DNA from: Euptelea pleiosperma
Taxonomy: Eukaryota > Streptophyta > Magnoliopsida > Ranunculales > Eupteleaceae
Length of the DNA: 64,000 nucleotides
Assembly: GCA_035048495.1 (NCBI GenBank)
Contig: CM068549.1
Coordinates: 12,987,863-13,051,862, forward strand
Direction of reading: 5' to 3'
A program made the position numbers and the translations under genes. The notes beneath the pieces are model-generated. The model ran no database searches. It was not told the DNA's origin and saw nothing but the letters and a program-made list of their open reading frames with translations. Positions 24,407-37,255 of this stretch are shown one piece after another; the stretch's first letter is position 1, and each line of letters opens with the position of its first letter.

Positions 24407-24763
24407 ACCATCCCTTGATAAATTTCTTATATTAGTGAAACTCTACGTTGTCATTATTTTTGTCTTGCCCACTTACTGTTCATTTTCCCTTATTGACCAG
24501 ATTAGAATATTAACCTTATCATCCTAAAATTGAATGGCCCAATAAAACTAATTAACAATTTCATTTTTTAAGTAAAGGTTAATTTTTCTGGTCGTTGAAG
24601 AGACTAGAGGAATAAAAACTTAGAGGGTTTCACTATTATAGAAGATTTATCAAGGGTATTACAAAGAAACCAAAACTATCTTCATCCATATATATTTTTT
24701 TTATTAAACTGTGGCTATCCAGGCCTTTTAGAGCACCCGACTAGTCCCCCAAGGCACGATAGT
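24407..24763 (-). repeat. foldback right arm, distal part
   Basis: It continues the right arm from 3,076 after removal of solo LTR F and pairs with about 1,261-1,610, including the tail half of the short retroposon. It is cut at 24,763 by the Tat element, so its end lies beyond the window. Confidence 0.8.
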
Positions 24764-25409
24764 TGTAAGGGGTATTTTCTGATAATACACGTGGGTTCAT
24801 GTGATGATGAGACGTGTTCCTTGATAGTATTCCAAGTGATCAACTCGGTGTGATGAAGATCATGCTGACTTGGAATGATGAAGATTAGGCTGACTTTGCC
24901 GATTGTTTCGATCTCATGGTTAGTCAGCCAGATAGAAAGCAGAGTTTGAGCAACAAACGGGAAGCAACCACCTATTGTACTTTTAAGGCAAAGCACGATC
25001 TTCGACAGATCACACATAAGAAAAAGATTTCAGGTTGATTGGTACGGCCTCCATCGTGCCCTTGGACATGTAAGGGGTTACATATCCTATAAATAGAGAG
25101 CTATAGTAGTAAAGAAAGGAGAGCAATCTTGGGCAAGGGAAGATGAAAGCTTTTGGCATAAGATACTGACTTAAGCATCGGAGGTTCTACGGTGGTTTTC
25201 CCACCAACGAAGTTCACTTGTAGGTGACATCGGACAACTCGGCGGAAGTGACGGACACGTCAGCAAGCATACCGGACTACACGGTAGAGAAGACGACCTT
25301 ATCGGACTTAACACCTGAATACTCGAAAGGCGAGTTTGATCAGACGGATCTAGAAACTTAGCATCTGATTTTGCGCATATCTCGAGGGGGTGTGGGATTT
25401 TCCCCTACA
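24764..25409 (-). repeat. 3' LTR of the Tat element
   Basis: It is 646 bp with inverted ends TGTAAGGGG and CCCCTACA. Immediately to its right, the minus-strand sequence AAGAGGGGGCG (about 25,420-25,432) is the polypurine tract, which fixes minus orientation. The flanks do not match each other (ATAGT versus TCTTC), so it is not a solo LTR. The only clear TATA motif, CCTATAAATAGAG near 25,087, reads on the plus strand, antisense to pol. Confidence 0.75.
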
Positions 25410-25848
25410 TCTTCTATCGCCCCCTCTTGGGGTTCATGTTAGGCCCGATTATAAGCCGACTACACGAATCCCTAGAAGGATTGTACACGTGTCATGATAT
25501 CCTTTTCCTTCGTTTTGTATTTCGACGGCGTCTCTTCGATTTGACACGGCATTAAATACTGAAGGCATGTGTCATCTCTTCATTGGCTCATATTGGCGGT
25601 TCTATAGACATCCCATCGATATCCGCACGTGTTGTCGGAAACCATAATTACCTTCATAGTATAAATAGGCCTCCCCTGTTCATTTTTTACTTTCACCTAT
25701 TGTAAGTTCTCTCTGGCAATTTTTACTTTCTTCTTGTTCTCGACTTACTCGGCTCCTTTACTCGGACTACTCGATTCTCTTATTTTTTAGTCGGATAGCT
25801 TGTTTCCAAGGTATTTTCTTTTATACTTTAGTAACTTTAATTCCAACC
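25410..25848 (+). promoter_or_regulatory. upstream region of the antisense ORF with TATA box
   Basis: TATAAATAGGCC at about 25,661 is a near-ideal plant TATA box about 185 bases before the ORF start. The region otherwise holds the polypurine tract of the minus-strand element near 25,420 and no reading frame. Confidence 0.5.
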
Positions 25849-27678
25849 ATATCGGCTACTTCCTCTTCTTCCGATAATCCGTCTCTTCGAGACTCTGATG
25901 TAGAGTCTCAAATTAGCCCCCACTTAGAGTATGTTTGGGAATGTTATAAGATTCCCAGTGACATCGGTCTTCGCTATGTCCCATCCTGTACTCGCTACTC
26001 CCATCATACTGTAATCCACCTGACACCATCTGCATTACAGTCGGCCAGCTTCATGCCGGCCTCTCTTTCCCCCTCTTGTCGTTTGCCCATGAACTTTTGA
26101 ATTTCTATCGGGTAGCCCCAGGCCCAATGTTCGGCAACTTTTGGCATGCTCTTCGAGCATTCGATCATATCCGAATGTACTGGGGTCAAAAAATCACCTT
26201 AGACGACGTCCGTCGTCAACATTACATCAAGGTGGTCCTGATTACCAAGAGGGGTGATTCTGAAACCTGCGGGTCTCCTCTATATTTCTTGGCCACTCGT
26301 TCGGGAAGGTTCCCAATCTTAGAGGCCATTCAAGATAGGGATAAAGGATGGCAACATTTCCCTCTTTTTGTTTCGAGCGCATGGGAAAGAGGTCCTGGCG
26401 ACCATGGGCCCCCACTTGCTAATAGGAATTTTGAGGTTCGAGGTACTCGCCGGACCTCTCTTCTGTCTTTCTGAGTAGTGTAGAACATAACTCATTTTTG
26501 TTTGCATGCAATGCGTACTGACATCTCACCTCGGGGACTCCCCAAAGCCATCCTTTCCCTTTGCATTGTTCTTCAGACGCTTTCGTTTGACATCTATCAA
26601 CGTCTCATCGGCCTCGACGAGTGTGGCTATTATTTTGAGGCTCCACCCCCTTCTGTGGAAGAGCTACAAGAGCGAGTGCCCGACTCCGATTCATTTACCG
26701 GTTTCTCACCAAAGCCGAGAGGCAAAAATTAATCCTCGAGACCCAAGCTCGGGAGACAAAGAGCCGCAAAGCCTCAAGGAGAGGACTGGGTTCCCTAAGC
26801 TTCTCCAGAAGCTGACTTCTCGCCGGGATACTTTGGCACCCCGGTAGACTCTCACGCCGAGGACGTATCCGAGGTACCCCTGACTCAGAACATTATTACT
26901 GTAGATTCAGAATCATCTTCATCCGGTTCACCCCGTCACCCATTTTACCGTTCATTACCGCCTAAGTTCTCTCATTTGGTGCAGTCTCTTGGCTACTTCT
27001 ACCGAAGCAACCCTATGGTGGATCATCTTCTCGCGGAGTAGTATACTCAGGATCTTCTCCGTGCCCAAGAGATGGCAAGGTTGAACATTGCCGGCCTGTC
27101 GGCAGAGTCTTCCCCTCCTTATGAGGGTGTCGGTTCTTAGAAACGGCAGGGAGAGGCTCTCCCTCGGCCTGCTGTCAAGCTCCCAAGAGAGGCTGGAGCA
27201 TCCAGTTCTTGGCCAGCTTTCGTCCAGGCCGTTCCTGCAGTCGTCCCCACCACAGCCCCAACTCCCCAACAGACGTGAAAATCCTCAGAGACCCTCCCGC
27301 TGGCCACCCGTCACGGGGCGCCCGAGGGCATCATCATCAAAGGAGTTGACGCTAAGGTTGATCCCCGTTCTGCCCTGGTGGCACCTGATTGGAAGCCCGT
27401 CTACAAATCCAGAGACGGCATGCCGATTAAGGCCAGCTAGACCACGGTGAAGGATGCGACTTTCGCTTGGATCATTGGGGACTCCCGCGAACGATCGCAT
27501 GTTCATGCGAGCTCCCATGGACTTCATGGTAGACAACTTCTACCGGGGAATGGCTATGGTAATCTCTCTCTTTATCGTTTATTCATTTCGTTTTGTCGTT
27601 CGTTATTATTCGTCTCTGTGACTTGACTTCTTGACACTTTTCTTAACTTTTAGTCCCTTAATGCCTTTCCGATGATGT
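25849..27678 (+). pseudogene. Tat antisense ORF (putative gypsy-type transposon protein), 5' part
   Basis: Translation from 25,849 gives a Ser-rich start, then EYVWECYKIP, then IHLTPSALQSASFMP and, after a frameshift near 26,065, HELLNFYRVAPGPMFGNFWHALRAF. From memory these fit the plant putative gypsy-type transposon domain (PF04195-like) found in the extra ORF of Tat elements; its function is unknown. The expected ATG is ATA. A stop at about 26,096 lies in the first frame, and later segments (26,076-26,474, 26,502-26,732 and on to about 27,540) shift frame. A GTAATC...TTTTAG stretch at about 27,559-27,653 looks like an intron. The ORF is cut at 27,678 by the LARD and resumes at 58,245. Confidence 0.65.
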
Positions 27679-30561
27679 TGTAACGACCCGAGGTAGTAAA
27701 GGTAGGTCTCAAGGGTCCAAGATCGTTGACTTGACCAAGATTCCAGTCGAAGTCGTCAAAATATAGGAGATAAGGTATTGGTCACAAAACTGAAAATCTC
27801 ATAGAAAGGTCTGATGAGAAAACATACTTCACTATTAGACTCAGAAATACCGAGAAACATAGTTTAGATGGTAAGCATGCTAAAATCTGAGATTTCTATA
27901 AAAAGTCACAAAATTTTAAAAATTTCACAAGAATGGGTCAAAAAGTTGAGATTTTACTCGAACAATATTTTAGAAGATTCAACCATATAGATGAATAGAG
28001 CACTGAAAAACATGAGCATAGACTGTAGGCACGCTGAAATCGGAGATCGATAAAGTCATAATCGAATGATTAAAAATAAATAATTATATAAAATATTAAA
28101 ATTAAATAAAAATATAATGAAGATTAAAAAAAAAGGTGCATGAGATACACTATAGTGAGTCGATAACAAACTTATCGAAAGTTGTGGATTCGGTGATATT
28201 CTTAAGCGTATTGAATTTATATAAAAAGTAGATTTAATAAAAAAAATCAATTAAAGTTAAAAATAAAAATTAAAACAAAACCAAAACCCGTACAAAGAAT
28301 AGGGAAACGAAGGAGAGAAAAAAATGATTAACAAGTAGGAGGTCTTAATCCAAATTAATTACATCTTGCTATGTTATTTTCTAGAATTCCCTATTAAAAT
28401 GTTTGATTTTTTTTGGACAAATAGTGTGTTCTAAATTGGGTTTTAAAAACTCAAAGACTTAATCAAAATTTTCTAAAAAAAATCTTTATATAATCTCATC
28501 TCTTGTTTGTGATTAGATAAATTTATGTTTTTATTATTAGATTCTTGATTTACATAGTTTTAACTTATCATAAAAATCAAATAATAAGTTGAAGAAATGA
28601 GATTTTAGGACGAAAATTTCTGGACGTTTTTTTTTTATGAAACCCTCTTTTATTAACTTAAATTTTTGACCAAGATTTGAGTAAGAAACCTTAATGTAAT
28701 ACCTTCATTCATAATCCCCATTATGGGAGGGATTGAATGCCAATCAATAACAAGTTTTGGGATGATGAAATGGCGTCAAGAATGAAGGTTTATGTGGACT
28801 GGTTCAACCCGGAATTCTAATCGTGTTCATCAAATTTTAAGGGCATAAATGCCCAATAAACTCAAACAAAATTGTTAGAGAACATTATAGAATAATTTTA
28901 GGAAGATTTTAAGGATTTTTGGGGTCGAAATGGGGATCATTCATGGCTGCCCAAAACGACCCTGTTTGCTGGTTCGTTAATGGAGGTGAAGAAGACAACT
29001 TCCAATAATGAAAAATAGAGAAAAAAAAAGAAAAAGAAGAAAAAGAAGAAAAAGAATTGGGCCTTTAACTAAAGCCCATTAACATAAAAAAAAAAAAACA
29101 CATAGAAAGCCCATTAGGGCCATTAAAAAAATATAAAGTAATTAAAAAACAAATGAGTACAAGATAATAAAAAATGAGAATTTTCAGGATTGAATGACGT
29201 TTTTTTCCTGTCAGGAAAATATTTTCCATTAAAACTTGAAATTTTAAAATCGCGATATCTCAAGCTATACAACTTGGAATCGAGCGATTCTTGAGTCAAT
29301 TTTGGGTGATTTTAGGCGTAGAATCTGCATCTATAATAAAATAATAAAAATAAATAATAACATAATAGAATCCATCAAATCCAACAGCCACAATTCACCT
29401 GTAAGGCTAATTTTTGGTATATTTGGGTCCGTCGAGTGGTAGACTATTTTATTTCAAATCTAAATTTATTTTGTTGGTATAATCAGGTCCTTCAAATAAT
29501 GGATCATCTAGAAACCATCCTTAATTAACTTTTGGTGGTTGAGCCTGCAAAGTGGACCATCTATTTCAGGGGTCAGTGGACCAACAAATTTGAGTCTTAG
29601 TATTGAGGTCCTACCAAGTGTGGACCAAACATGCCTTCATGGTAGTGACTTGATTTGAGTTAGCAGACCCGAGTGGAGTTTTGGTGTGTGGCTCCATCGA
29701 CTGGTGGGCCATATCTACCCTGCACACCACCCATTTGGCCAATGCCCAACACCCTGATGTGCTTAGCTTTGGCGGTGGCCAGCACACATACCAGACCTAG
29801 ACCTAGAAATGACTTGTCCTAATCTGACCTAGACCCAAATCCATATCCAGTTGGGGTAACTTGATACAAACCTGACCTGGATCAATTCGACCTGATTAGA
29901 AAATAATATTATATTGAAATAATAATAAAATGAAATAAAATATGAAGAAACTATTTAAGAAATTTTACAACATAATAATAATAATGATAATATGGATTTA
30001 TAGAAGTTTAGGATAGGGTTATCGAAGCTTTTATTGAAATTGAATTTCTTCTTCTCTCTGCATTTTTGGCATCAAACACGAAGAAGAGGACGCTGCACAA
30101 GGAAATGATCATAGATTGATATTTAAAACATTCAAGACCCTTCGAGTTGTTGACGTTGTAGCTGAACCGGTGAAAGAACAAGTCGCTCTTGCAGCCATTA
30201 GAAGATTCTTTGGATTAACGTTGTAAGGTGGGTGGTTTCTTATCCTCTTAATAATTATCTCATATTTATTTCTTGAAAATTCTTGTAATTATGCATATTC
30301 TTGTATGATTTGATTTCAATCAATTATGAATTAAGTTAGAAAACTTAATTATTTTTAGAGCTTAGAATTTTTCACTATCGAGTTTTCGAAAAAAGGAATT
30401 TTCGAAAGTAAACAATATTTGGAAAGATTTTATCGAAATAACTCTCTTTATTTTATTTAATGAAAGAAAATAGTGATTGTACGTGGTTTGATATGAATTA
30501 TGAGTGAGTGTGGGACGGGAGTTCCCAGTTGATTGAAGTATGTGGTGCTTGAAATCCCCAA

Positions 30562-30688
30562 TTAATGGGTGATGGTGATAGACCGCCCGAGACTTAAAAC
30601 TTAGTTAATGGGTGATGGTGATAGACCGCCCGGGACTTAGAACTTGATTATAGATAGATCGGGTAATGGTAATAGACCGCCCGATATG
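30562..30688 (+). repeat. imperfect tandem repeat in the LARD LTR
   Basis: Three units share GGGTGATGGTGATAGACCGC, followed by CCGA in the first. The same array, more decayed, is in the 3' LTR at about 56,778-56,900, so it is a constitutive part of this LTR. Confidence 0.75.
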
Positions 30689-31508
30689 TTTTGGATGATG
30701 AGTGTCACATGAGCTTCAACGTATAATAATCCGTATGAGGTAAGATGGTCCCAAGATAACGGAACATATAAGATGTGACAGGGGAATTCAACACACATAT
30801 TTATATGCAAAGGTTTTTCAAAAAGAGAAAGAATGTTATTTTGATTAAAAATCTATAATTATTATTTATATTATATAATATATCACTAGGTGATTTGGAA
30901 AAAGATCAGTTGAACTACTGTAGGAGTGATTCGATGCTATTTTTTGGAGGCAACGAATTTCTCTAAGATACGAATAATGATCCTATTCTCTTAGGAAGAA
31001 TATGCCTATCTTTTAGAATACTCTCATTATTCATATTCAAAAAGTTTCATTTCTCTTTCCTAGATTACCATCTTTGTAGTAATACGTCTTGGGAGTCTAG
31101 ATCTGATAGAGGTTTACATTGTATGTCTCGATGAGGCGATAGACGTGAGGGTTATGGTTCGTCGGTCCCTGGATAGTTTAAGGATCCTAGAAATGTCAGT
31201 AGACGTCGAACGATTGACCATCGTTGTGTGTTTGACCTGTGTATTCAGTGTCGTGGTCAAAGGCCCTCTCCCGAGCCCAAATTCATGGGCTTGTAGTGTG
31301 CTCCTCACACGCAGCGGCAAATATCCATCCGACTGCAAATCAGGATACTAACAGTGGGGTTCCACACTGGTTAAGTATTGGAACAATAGAAATGATTGCT
31401 AGACTATGTCTGATACTAGTCGTGACCTCTTCCCTATAAGATGAATAGACTACCCACCTTGTGTTGTTATTAGTTGGTGATGGGTGAGATATAGATGTTA
31501 TTGATATA

Positions 31509-31901
31509 GAGTCCGCCTAGAGCTACACCCATTTCTTACATCTACTTCTTACACCCGAGGTTGGGGCTCACATGGAGATCATGTTGGACAATCCAACCAT
31601 ACATTGAGTTGTCTTTGCCATGATGATCATCGTCTCCGAAAATTAATTCACTTCGACATTGCTAACCATATAAAAAATTGACTGAAAATAATGATTTAAT
31701 TGGATGGTTTGGAGTTTTTAAATTAAAGTTATATTTTCATGAGGTTAAAAATGTCAAAATGTCTAGATTTTTTGTGAGAAGGGTAACCATAGTATGAAAA
31801 ACTCATTGTGCGGTTGGATTGTCCAACATGATGTCCATGTGGGCCCTAACCTCGGGTGTAAGAAGTGGATGTAAGAAATGGGTGTTGCTCTAGATGGACT
31901 C
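31509..31901. mobile_element. Mutator-type MITE
   Basis: This 393-bp AT-cored element has terminal inverted repeats of about 90 bp (GAGTCCGCCTAGAGC at the left, GCTCTAGATGGACTC at the right) with roughly nine mismatches. A perfect 9-bp duplication, ATTGATATA, lies at 31,500-31,508 and 31,902-31,910. A 9-bp TSD with long TIRs indicates the Mutator superfamily. The 3' LTR has the empty site at 57,706-57,714. There is no transposase. Confidence 0.88.
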
Positions 31902-32451
31902 ATTGATATAATGTTTAAATGCTATTTGAATTTTAATTTGAATAGTACGTTTTAAATTCTGTCATTTATTGCTAAATAAAATTGTTAGTTTGAATTTTTA
32001 TTTTTGCACTTTTGTTTCTTTCAAAATGAAATGTATTTTGTTGTTATATTATTTTATATTTATAATTATTATTTTAAGGATACTTGGTTACCTACGATCT
32101 TTTTCAAAAAAGCTCACACCCCCCGGTTCTCTTGCAGAGAAGAACCTATGGACTTATTCTGGCTTGTTTTGAAGTGAAGTCTAGTTGTAGTGAAACAGAT
32201 TTCAAGTTGTGAACTCATGATTGAGTATGTATTTATATTTAGATTCTTGTTTAGAAATGTATATCATTAACTTCACACTTTATCTCTATTGTATAATGTT
32301 GAGTAGGTCTGCGCTTCAATATTTTAAAAAAAAATTTCCTGAAATTTATAATTTGGGTTAGATGTGAGAGTGAGTGTGCTTTGCGTACCTTAGATTCAGG
32401 ACAGTGGCTAACACCTTCGAGATTTGTGTGGTCCGAATTTGGGGCATTACA

Positions 32452-34465
32452 GACTTGGTATCAGAGCTCTAGGCTATAGGTCCGTCTGGGTAGGCGTTGA
32501 CTTGGGAACTCTGTAGCATAAAAAAAAATAATCTTGAAAATATAGTAAGTTTCATAAGTAATTAGAACTACTTAGTATAAAAGTCTTAGGAAATTAAAAA
32601 AATAAAATCTCCAAGATAAAAGTTATAAAATATTTATAATTGAAAATTTTATTCTTAGCTATGACTCTAGATTATTTTATTGGTTGGTCTATTTGATTGT
32701 TTGTTTGTTATAAGTGAAGCTTTTAGATTATAGCTACAATAAGAATGAAAATATTAAAAGCTACATATATTAATTCAAAGAGAAAATAAATCTAGCGGGT
32801 GAGAGTTAATATTCTAAGTCATTTAATGGAATCTAGGAATTAAAAGTTTCTCAAGACAAAAGATAGATATGTATTAAAATATATATAATATGAGGATGTA
32901 TATTCTAGATATTAATGTTAGGATTTTCAATTTCCTGAATGATTGTTGACTTAGATGTTTATTTTGAATGGTACAAGTACCTGTTATGAAGGTCAGAGAA
33001 GAGGTTTTCATTTTTATAAGTAGTAATATGGCACAATAGAAGTATGGTGAACCATAACAACACAGGTCCCAAGATCGAACATTGGAAATAATTTAGTTAT
33101 TTTAATTACTAATAGGATAGAAGTTCTTTAGACAACTATTCGGACACTCATTACTATTCTTATAACCACATTTCGAGATCTACTTTTATCTATAATAATA
33201 TGAGCAAACTTCTTAGAAAGTTGGTAAGAACCTATTTACAAGAACCATAAGAAAGTTATAGAAAAATTATTTATAATTTTTTTTACTATGACAATTAAAC
33301 CCTATTGGTATCGAACAGTAAATGTGAAAAATAGATAGGATCTAATAGCAAATATTAGAATCTTGTCCATCACAAATCAAGATGAATTGTAACAATTAAA
33401 TATGATTCTAATGAAAGTACAGACCTTTGTCTTTTGCGCTTCAAAAAAGATAAAACAGAGAGTAAGAGGATAAGCTAGGTATGATAATTACAATTCAGAA
33501 TGTTGAGAAAGTTGACCGATTCAATTCAACTGAACAGATAATTGAAAATTTGACTATCAACAATAATGTCAACAACTCAACTGAGCAAGCGGCAAAGAGA
33601 AGAATATTTTACAACGTTATCCCCAACGTTGTATAGACCAATGGGCAACAACAATCTTCAATAAGGATATTGTGAATAGTTGTAAAATTTTCAATGATTG
33701 GCAACAATAATTAGCAAGGATTATCAACATTGGTGTTATCGATTGGTATGCGATGTCAACAACAATGGTGGATTCTCAACAATAGATCAATTCGACTATC
33801 TCAGATCTACTACAGATATCGAAGCTAGTAAAGCTCTGAAAATCTTACTAGACTCACTTATAGATTAGAGAAGAATTCAACTATAGTGTGTCTCTTTGAT
33901 TCAACTATGGAAAAAGATTTTCAACCTTAGACTTCAACTATGCTACTAAAGCTCAAGGGCAAGAGCGGAAAGTACTTTAGAAGCTAAAACAGAGATAAAT
34001 ATTCAACTTTACTCAAGTATCGTGTATTCAACTTGTATTTGACAAATCTACTTGTAATCTACCATTGACAATCTACAATTCAAAATTAGATATTGAGCAA
34101 ATGCTAAGAAGACCATTTGAAGCATTCTTGACCAACTTCACAACTTCACAAATTGTTGAATGAGAATTAGATAAATGTTTGGCAACATGAGACAGAAATA
34201 TTCAACCACATGCAGCAAGATTATCTGAATAGAATTTGACAAGTCAACTTTAAGTCCTATCACCATGATTGATGATGATCGACCAAGTATCTTCTCTGGG
34301 AGTGATTGCACAGTTGTAATGGTTAGCAGCTTACAAAATGAAAGTTGACAAACTCAACTAGCAGAAACTCGATGACGTTATTTGGAATACAAGATAACAA
34401 CTGACCGTTTCTGAGGAAAACAATATTTAAATTTTGAGGACAAAATTTTTATAAGGTGGGGAGAA
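32452..34465 (+). other. non-coding interior of the LARD
   Basis: The primer-binding site TGGTATCAGAGC (32,456-32,467) fits initiator tRNA-Met. The rest is AT-rich with no frame over 60 codons. From about 33,510 to 34,390 it is dense in the word TCAAC and variants. A perfect ACAACGTT/AACGTTGT hairpin lies near 33,611-33,632. A polypurine tract (GGTGGGGAGAA) ends just before 34,466. Confidence 0.75.
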
Positions 34466-36338
34466 TGTCATGACCCAAGGTAGTAAAGGTAGGTCTCAAG
34501 GGTCAAAGATCGTTGACTGGACTAATGTATCAATCGAAGTCGTCAAAATATAGGAGATAGGGTGTTGGTCACAAAACTAAAAATCTCATAGAAAGGTCTG
34601 ATGAGAAAACGAGCTTCACCATTAAATTCAGAAATATCGAGAAACATAGTTTAGACTGTAAGCACACTAAAATTTGAAGTTTCTATAAAAAGTTATAAAA
34701 TTTTAAAAATTTCACAAGAATGGGTCAAAAAGTTGAGATTTTACTCGAACAATATTTTGGAAGATTCGACCATATAGATGAATAGGGCACTGAAAAACAT
34801 GAGCATAGACTGTAGGCACGCTGAAATCGGAGATCGATAAAGTCCTAATCGGACGATTTAAAAATAAATAATTATATAAAATATTAAAATTAAATAAAAA
34901 TATAATGAATATTAAAAAAAATGTACGTGAGATACACTATAGTGAGTCGATAACAAACTTATCGAGAGTTGTGGATTCAGTGATATTCTTAAGCATATTG
35001 AATTTATATAAAAAGTAGATTTAATAAAAAAATTAATTAAAGTTAAAAATAAAAAATAAAACAAAACCAAAACCCGTACATAGAAGAGGGAAATGAAGGA
35101 GCGAAAAAATTGATTAACAGGTAGGAGGTCTTAGTCCAAATTAATTTCATCTTGCTATGTTATTTTCTAGAATTCCCTATTAAAATACTTGATTTTTTTA
35201 TTTGGAAAAATAGTGTGTTCTAAATTGGGTTTTAAAAACTCAAAGATTTAGTCAAAATTTTATAAAAAAAAAATCTTTATATAATCTCATCTCTTGTTTG
35301 TGATTAGATGAATTTATGTTATTATTATTAGATTCTTCATTTACATAGTTTTAACTTTTCATAAAAATCTAATAATATGTTGAAGAAATGAGATTTTAGG
35401 AAGAAAATTTTTGGGCGTTTTTTTTTTATGAAACCCTCTTTTATTAACTTAAATTTTGTACCAAGATTTGAGTAAGAAAACTTAATGTAATACCTCCATT
35501 CATAATCCCCATTATGGGCTGGAATGAATGCCACCAATAACAAGTTTTGGGATGATGAAATGGCGCCAAGAATGAAGTTTTATGTGGACGGGTTCAACCC
35601 GGAATTCTAATCGTGTTCATCAAATTTTAAGGACATAAATGCCCAATAAACTCAAACAAAATTGTTAGAGGACATTATAGAATAATTTTAGGAAGATTTT
35701 AAGGAGTTTTAGGGTCGAAATGGGGATCATTCATGGTTGCCCAAAACGACCCTGTATGTTGGTTCGTTAATGGAGGTGAAGAAGACAACCTCCATTAATG
35801 AAAAATAGAGAAAAAAAAAAAGAAAAAAAAAAAAAAAGAATTGGGCCTTTAACTAATGCCCATTAACATAAAAAAACACATAGAAAGCCCATTAGGGCCA
35901 TTAAAAAAAATATAAAATAATTAAATAACAAATGCGAATAAAATAAAAAAAAATGAGCATTTTCGGTATTGAAGAACATTTTTTTTCCTGTCGCACAGGA
36001 AAATATTTTCCATTAAAACTTGAAATTTTAAAATCACAATATCTCAAGTATCTCAAGTTATACAACTCGAAATCAAGCAATTCTTGAGTTGATTTTGGAT
36101 GATTTTTCGAGTAGAATCTGAATCTCTAATAAAAATAAATAATAAAATAATAGAATACATCAAATCCAATGGACACAATTCACCTATAAGGCTAATTTTT
36201 GGTATTTCGGGTCTATCGAGTGGTAGACTATTTTATTTCAAATCTAAATTTATTTTGTTGGTATAATCGGGTCCTTCAAATAATGGATCATCTAGAAACC
36301 ATCCTTAACTGACTTTTGGTGGTTGAGCCTGCAAAGTG
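34466..36338 (+). repeat. 3' LTR of the LARD, first piece
   Basis: It begins TGTCATGACC and parallels 27,679-29,555. It ends at the AAGTG duplication (36,334-36,338) of the Copia insertion. Confidence 0.85.
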
Positions 36339-37098
36339 TGAAAAGTCTTGGTTGTCAAGTCCCAGGAATACTTAGTTCTTCGGTAAATATATGTATTGTT
36401 GTGCCTGAATCCCCTGAAGACTGTAGCATCAAAAATCAAGTGGACTTCGACAAAACAAAATAAAGATTAAAGCTGAAGAAAAAACAACCCAAGTGTTCAA
36501 GATCAACTGAAGACAAAGTCAAGATTATCAAGTAGAACTGAAGACAAAGTCAAATGATCAAGCTCAACTAAAGACAAAGTCAAAAGCTCAAGTACATTCT
36601 CACTCAATGAACGTTCAACTATGAAAAAACTCGTGTTGCGGTTACTTATGCAAATCTGAGGGTAAAACCACGCGTTGCCAGCGGATATTGTTGTATCCTA
36701 GATGGTTAAATTTTGGTTAGGGTTTGTGCGTGTGATGAGAAGAGAAATTCTCAAAAATTTGGTAGCATTCAGCTATGGACAAAACTGTCCAGCCGACAAG
36801 CCAAAATGGTCCGGTCGACCCTAACTCTCGGGTTCGAGATTGTTGGCTTAAAGCCTGAGCCGGCGATTGACTAAAAGCTCGGTCGACCGAGGTCTAGTAG
36901 ATCGGCCAGAGCAAAGCTGAGAATTCATTGTGAAGTCTCTAAGTGTTTCGAAGAGACTATTTGGTATTGTTAGTCCGCAAGAATCTTCTTCCAAGAAGAA
37001 GATTACTCTTGGCAGAGCGTCTCTTGGGCAAATTCTTCGCCAAAGGATTTTCTATTCGATCGTATTCATCGAGAGGTAAGCGTTTCTATGAACCAATA
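36339..37098 (+). repeat. Copia 5' LTR, first piece
   Basis: It matches 54,322-55,250. It lacks roughly 170 bp present in the 3' LTR, including the TATA box region (about 54,840-55,060). It carries GGTCGACC words near 36,816 and 36,882. It ends at CAATA, the target duplication of the next insertion. Confidence 0.85.
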
Positions 37099-37112
37099 TG
37101 ATATTCGCTCAA

Positions 37113-37255
37113 AAGTGCTTATTTTAAGCACTTATCCTGTTAGCGTTATCGCACTCTCCTACGTAAAACTGCTCTAATTATCCACTTTTCTACGTAAGAG
37201 TCTATCTCATTGCGTAAAACACACTTTTCTGGACGAAATGGTATATTTGCATGCA
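37113..37255 (+). promoter_or_regulatory. conserved U3 block: hairpin, two ACGT-core words, RY word
   Basis: AAGTGCTTA and TAAGCACTT form a perfect 9-bp stem. TACGTA (ACGT-core, bZIP-type) occurs at 37,160 and 37,191, and the palindrome TGCATGCA (RY type, bound by B3 factors of seed maturation) at 37,248. This 250-base block is recognisable in all full copies while the rest of the LTR varies. Binding is inferred from motif knowledge only. Confidence 0.5.

Larger units (their letters stand above)
27679..32451 (+). repeat. 5' LTR of the LARD
   Basis: It runs from TGTAACGACC to GGGCATTACA. Very AT-rich with no coding frame. It holds three imperfect tandem units at 30,562-30,688 and the inserted MITE at 31,509-31,901. 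It keeps the empty target site of the Copia element near 29,555. Confidence 0.85.

Noticed and set aside
24764..25409. Solo LTR in plus orientation
   Set aside because: The flanking five bases differ and a minus-strand polypurine tract adjoins its right end, so it is the 3' LTR of the Tat element.
26955..27536. Minus-strand frames of 83-104 codons opposite the antisense ORF
   Set aside because: They are shadows of the plus-strand ORF, with no recognisable domain.
33611..33632. Perfect 8-bp hairpin in the LARD interior
   Set aside because: An isolated short palindrome in low-complexity DNA, with no second copy in the window to test conservation.
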